Shown here: piece by piece, positions 43,271 through 43,943 of the stretch
How the letters are laid out: the number at the start of each line of letters is the position of its first letter
How positions within the stretch are numbered: the stretch's first letter is position 1
NCBI GenBank assembly: GCA_002398105.1
Contig: DHCD01000014.1
Span: forward strand, 8,775-52,717
Length of the DNA stretch: 43,943 nt
From: Syntrophomonas sp. UBA4911
GTDB lineage: Bacteria; Bacillota; Syntrophomonadia; Syntrophomonadales; Syntrophomonadaceae
Reading direction: 5' to 3'
The notes under the pieces: generated by a model
Told to the model about the DNA's origin: nothing
What the model saw: the letters and a program-made list of their open reading frames with translations, nothing else
Databases searched by the model: none
Made by a program: the position numbers and the translations under genes

Positions 43271-43369
43271 GGAAGCGGATCGGTCCTGGTGGGTCGCCTG
43301 GACTTCAAATCCAGTTTGCGCCGTAGTGATCCTGCGGTGGGTAGGTTCGATTCCTACACGCTTCCGCCA
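43271..43369 (+). tRNA. selC: tRNA-Sec (anticodon TCA), CCA encoded
   Basis: A 99-nt tRNA with anticodon loop CTTCAAA (TCA, reads UGA). It has a six-pair D stem (CGGTCC/GGGTCG, two G-T), a long variable arm (CGCCGTAG/CTGCGGTG) and T arm GTAGG-TTCGATT-CCTAC, with discriminator G and encoded CCA. The acceptor GGAAGCG/CGCTTCC is seven pairs; the eighth position is G opposite A, so the usual eight-pair stem has one mismatch. It matches the selA-selB genes 9 kb upstream. Confidence 0.96.
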
Positions 43370-43444
43370 AATATACAGGCTTTTGAGGTCATTTAATAAA
43401 TTATCCCATTATGATGCAAAATCATGAAGACACATGTTCTGAAG

Positions 43445-43477
43445 TGGCGAATTCTAAATTTGAATTCGCCATTTTTT
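43445..43477 (+). terminator. Intrinsic terminator after selC
   Basis: TGGCGAATTC (43445-43454) pairs perfectly with GAATTCGCCA (43462-43471) around a seven-base loop, followed by TTTTTT (43472-43477). It ends the selC transcript. Confidence 0.92.
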
Positions 43478-43724
43478 CATCCCTGGTATCTGGCCCCATC
43501 AAGGCGTCAAATTGTTGTACCAGTAAATCATCCCCCTTGGGTAAGCAGTGTCCATGTATAGTAAAGGTAATTGAGAGATCGGAATTAACCGGCTCTTTCG
43601 GTTGCAGGAAATTGCTTCCTTTTGTCGAAGAGATGGAAGGAGGAGATGATTGATGTGGCGGATAATTTTAAGGCGCAGTGCGAAAAAACACTCAAGCAAT
43701 TTTGGGTAACAAGAGGAATTAAAT
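43478..43724. other. Spacer with no recognised gene
   Basis: An 80-codon open frame (43411-43653, plus) runs through the selC terminator and resembles no family I know, so it is not called. Its end overlaps a short frame starting ATGATTGATG near 43644, behind a good AGGAGG, which stops after about 33 codons. These may be remnants of a gene or mobile element. Confidence 0.4.
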
Positions 43725-43943
43725 TTGAAGCTAATAGAAGAATGTGATTTTGAACATGAGTTTCCAGTTTACAGCAACGAGTCACTTTCAAATGGGAACG
43801 GAGGCAAAAAGGCTGAGATAGCAATTGTACTTAATAAATTAATATATGACATGAAAAATTCCCAAAAAATATTTATCTATAAATTTAGATATTATTGGGA
43901 TATTTACTGGATGCCTGTTTTCCTGGTTCTAGTTCCATTTCTT
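43725..43943 (+). CDS. Unrecognised protein, truncated by the window end
   Basis: A frame of 73 codons stays open to the last base. It starts with TTG (AGAGG eight bases upstream) as MKLIEECDFEHEFPVYSNES. It includes KKAEIAIVLNKLIYDMKNSQ and ends in a hydrophobic, aromatic stretch (YYWDIYWMPVFLVLVPFL) that could be a membrane segment. Base composition is visibly more AT-rich than the genes to its left. I do not recognise the family. Start and even coding status are uncertain. Confidence 0.4.
   Translation, partial: MKLIEECDFEHEFPVYSNESLSNGNGGKKAEIAIVLNKLIYDMKNSQKIFIYKFRYYWDIYWMPVFLVLVPFL

Noticed and set aside
43411..43653. 80-codon ORF after selC
   Set aside because: It reads through the strong selC terminator, has no good start site and no recognisable motif.

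Overview
The window is a chromosomal origin region from a Gram-positive, endospore-lineage anaerobe (Bacillota, Clostridia). The gene order dnaA-dnaN-recF-remB-gyrB-gyrA on one side of oriC, and rpmH-rnpA-yidD-yidC-jag-mnmE-mnmG-rsmG-noc-soj-parB on the other, is the order typical of Bacillota. A T-box riboswitch, a Noc protein, a YyaC sporulation protein and parS sites fit this. The activase/HgdB-type proteins (34.4-37.5 kb), the selenocysteine genes and a branched-chain amino acid ABC system suggest a strict anaerobe such as a Syntrophomonas-like syntroph. That genus-level placement is inference; I ran no search.

Strand layout is very regular. Every gene left of about 17.3 kb is on the minus strand. 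Every gene to the right is on the plus strand, except the yyaC-like gene at 29.2-29.8 kb. Transcription therefore diverges from oriC, along replication. DnaA boxes lie on both sides of dnaA (15.88, 17.29 and 17.32 kb).

Left arm, read away from the origin: dnaA, dnaN, recF, remB, gyrB and gyrA; the PLP synthase pair pdxS-pdxT; a serine unit (serine-specific T-box, class V aminotransferase, serA, serS) that joins serine synthesis with serine charging; a four-gene tRNA operon (Ser-TGA, Ser-GCT, Arg-ACG, Arg-CCT); and a YyaL-like thioredoxin-fold protein.

Right arm: rpmH-rnpA-yidD-yidC-jag (ribosomal protein L34, RNase P protein, membrane insertion, RNA binding); mnmE-mnmG-rsmG (tRNA and 16S rRNA modification); noc-soj-parB followed by two parS sites; an M23 peptidase; an unexplained structured intergenic RNA candidate; a bactofilin; a phosphoribosyltransferase; yyaC; and a YkvI-type permease. 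Then come selA-selB, three overlapping genes for an ATP-dependent activase and two HgdB/DUF2229-like Fe-S proteins, the livKHMGF transporter behind a long leader, a CBS-CBS-ACT protein, and tRNA-Sec (selC) with its own promoter and terminator. The last 450 bases are AT-rich and end in a truncated unrecognised ORF.

The most interesting non-coding signals are: (i) a 15-codon leader ORF ending Ile-Val-Ser-Ile-Leu upstream of livK; (ii) a 116-nt element closed by a perfect 11-bp stem upstream of the bactofilin; (iii) a pair of parS sites fused into a 32-bp perfect palindrome after parB; and (iv) a sequence motif shared by the yidC and livK leaders.
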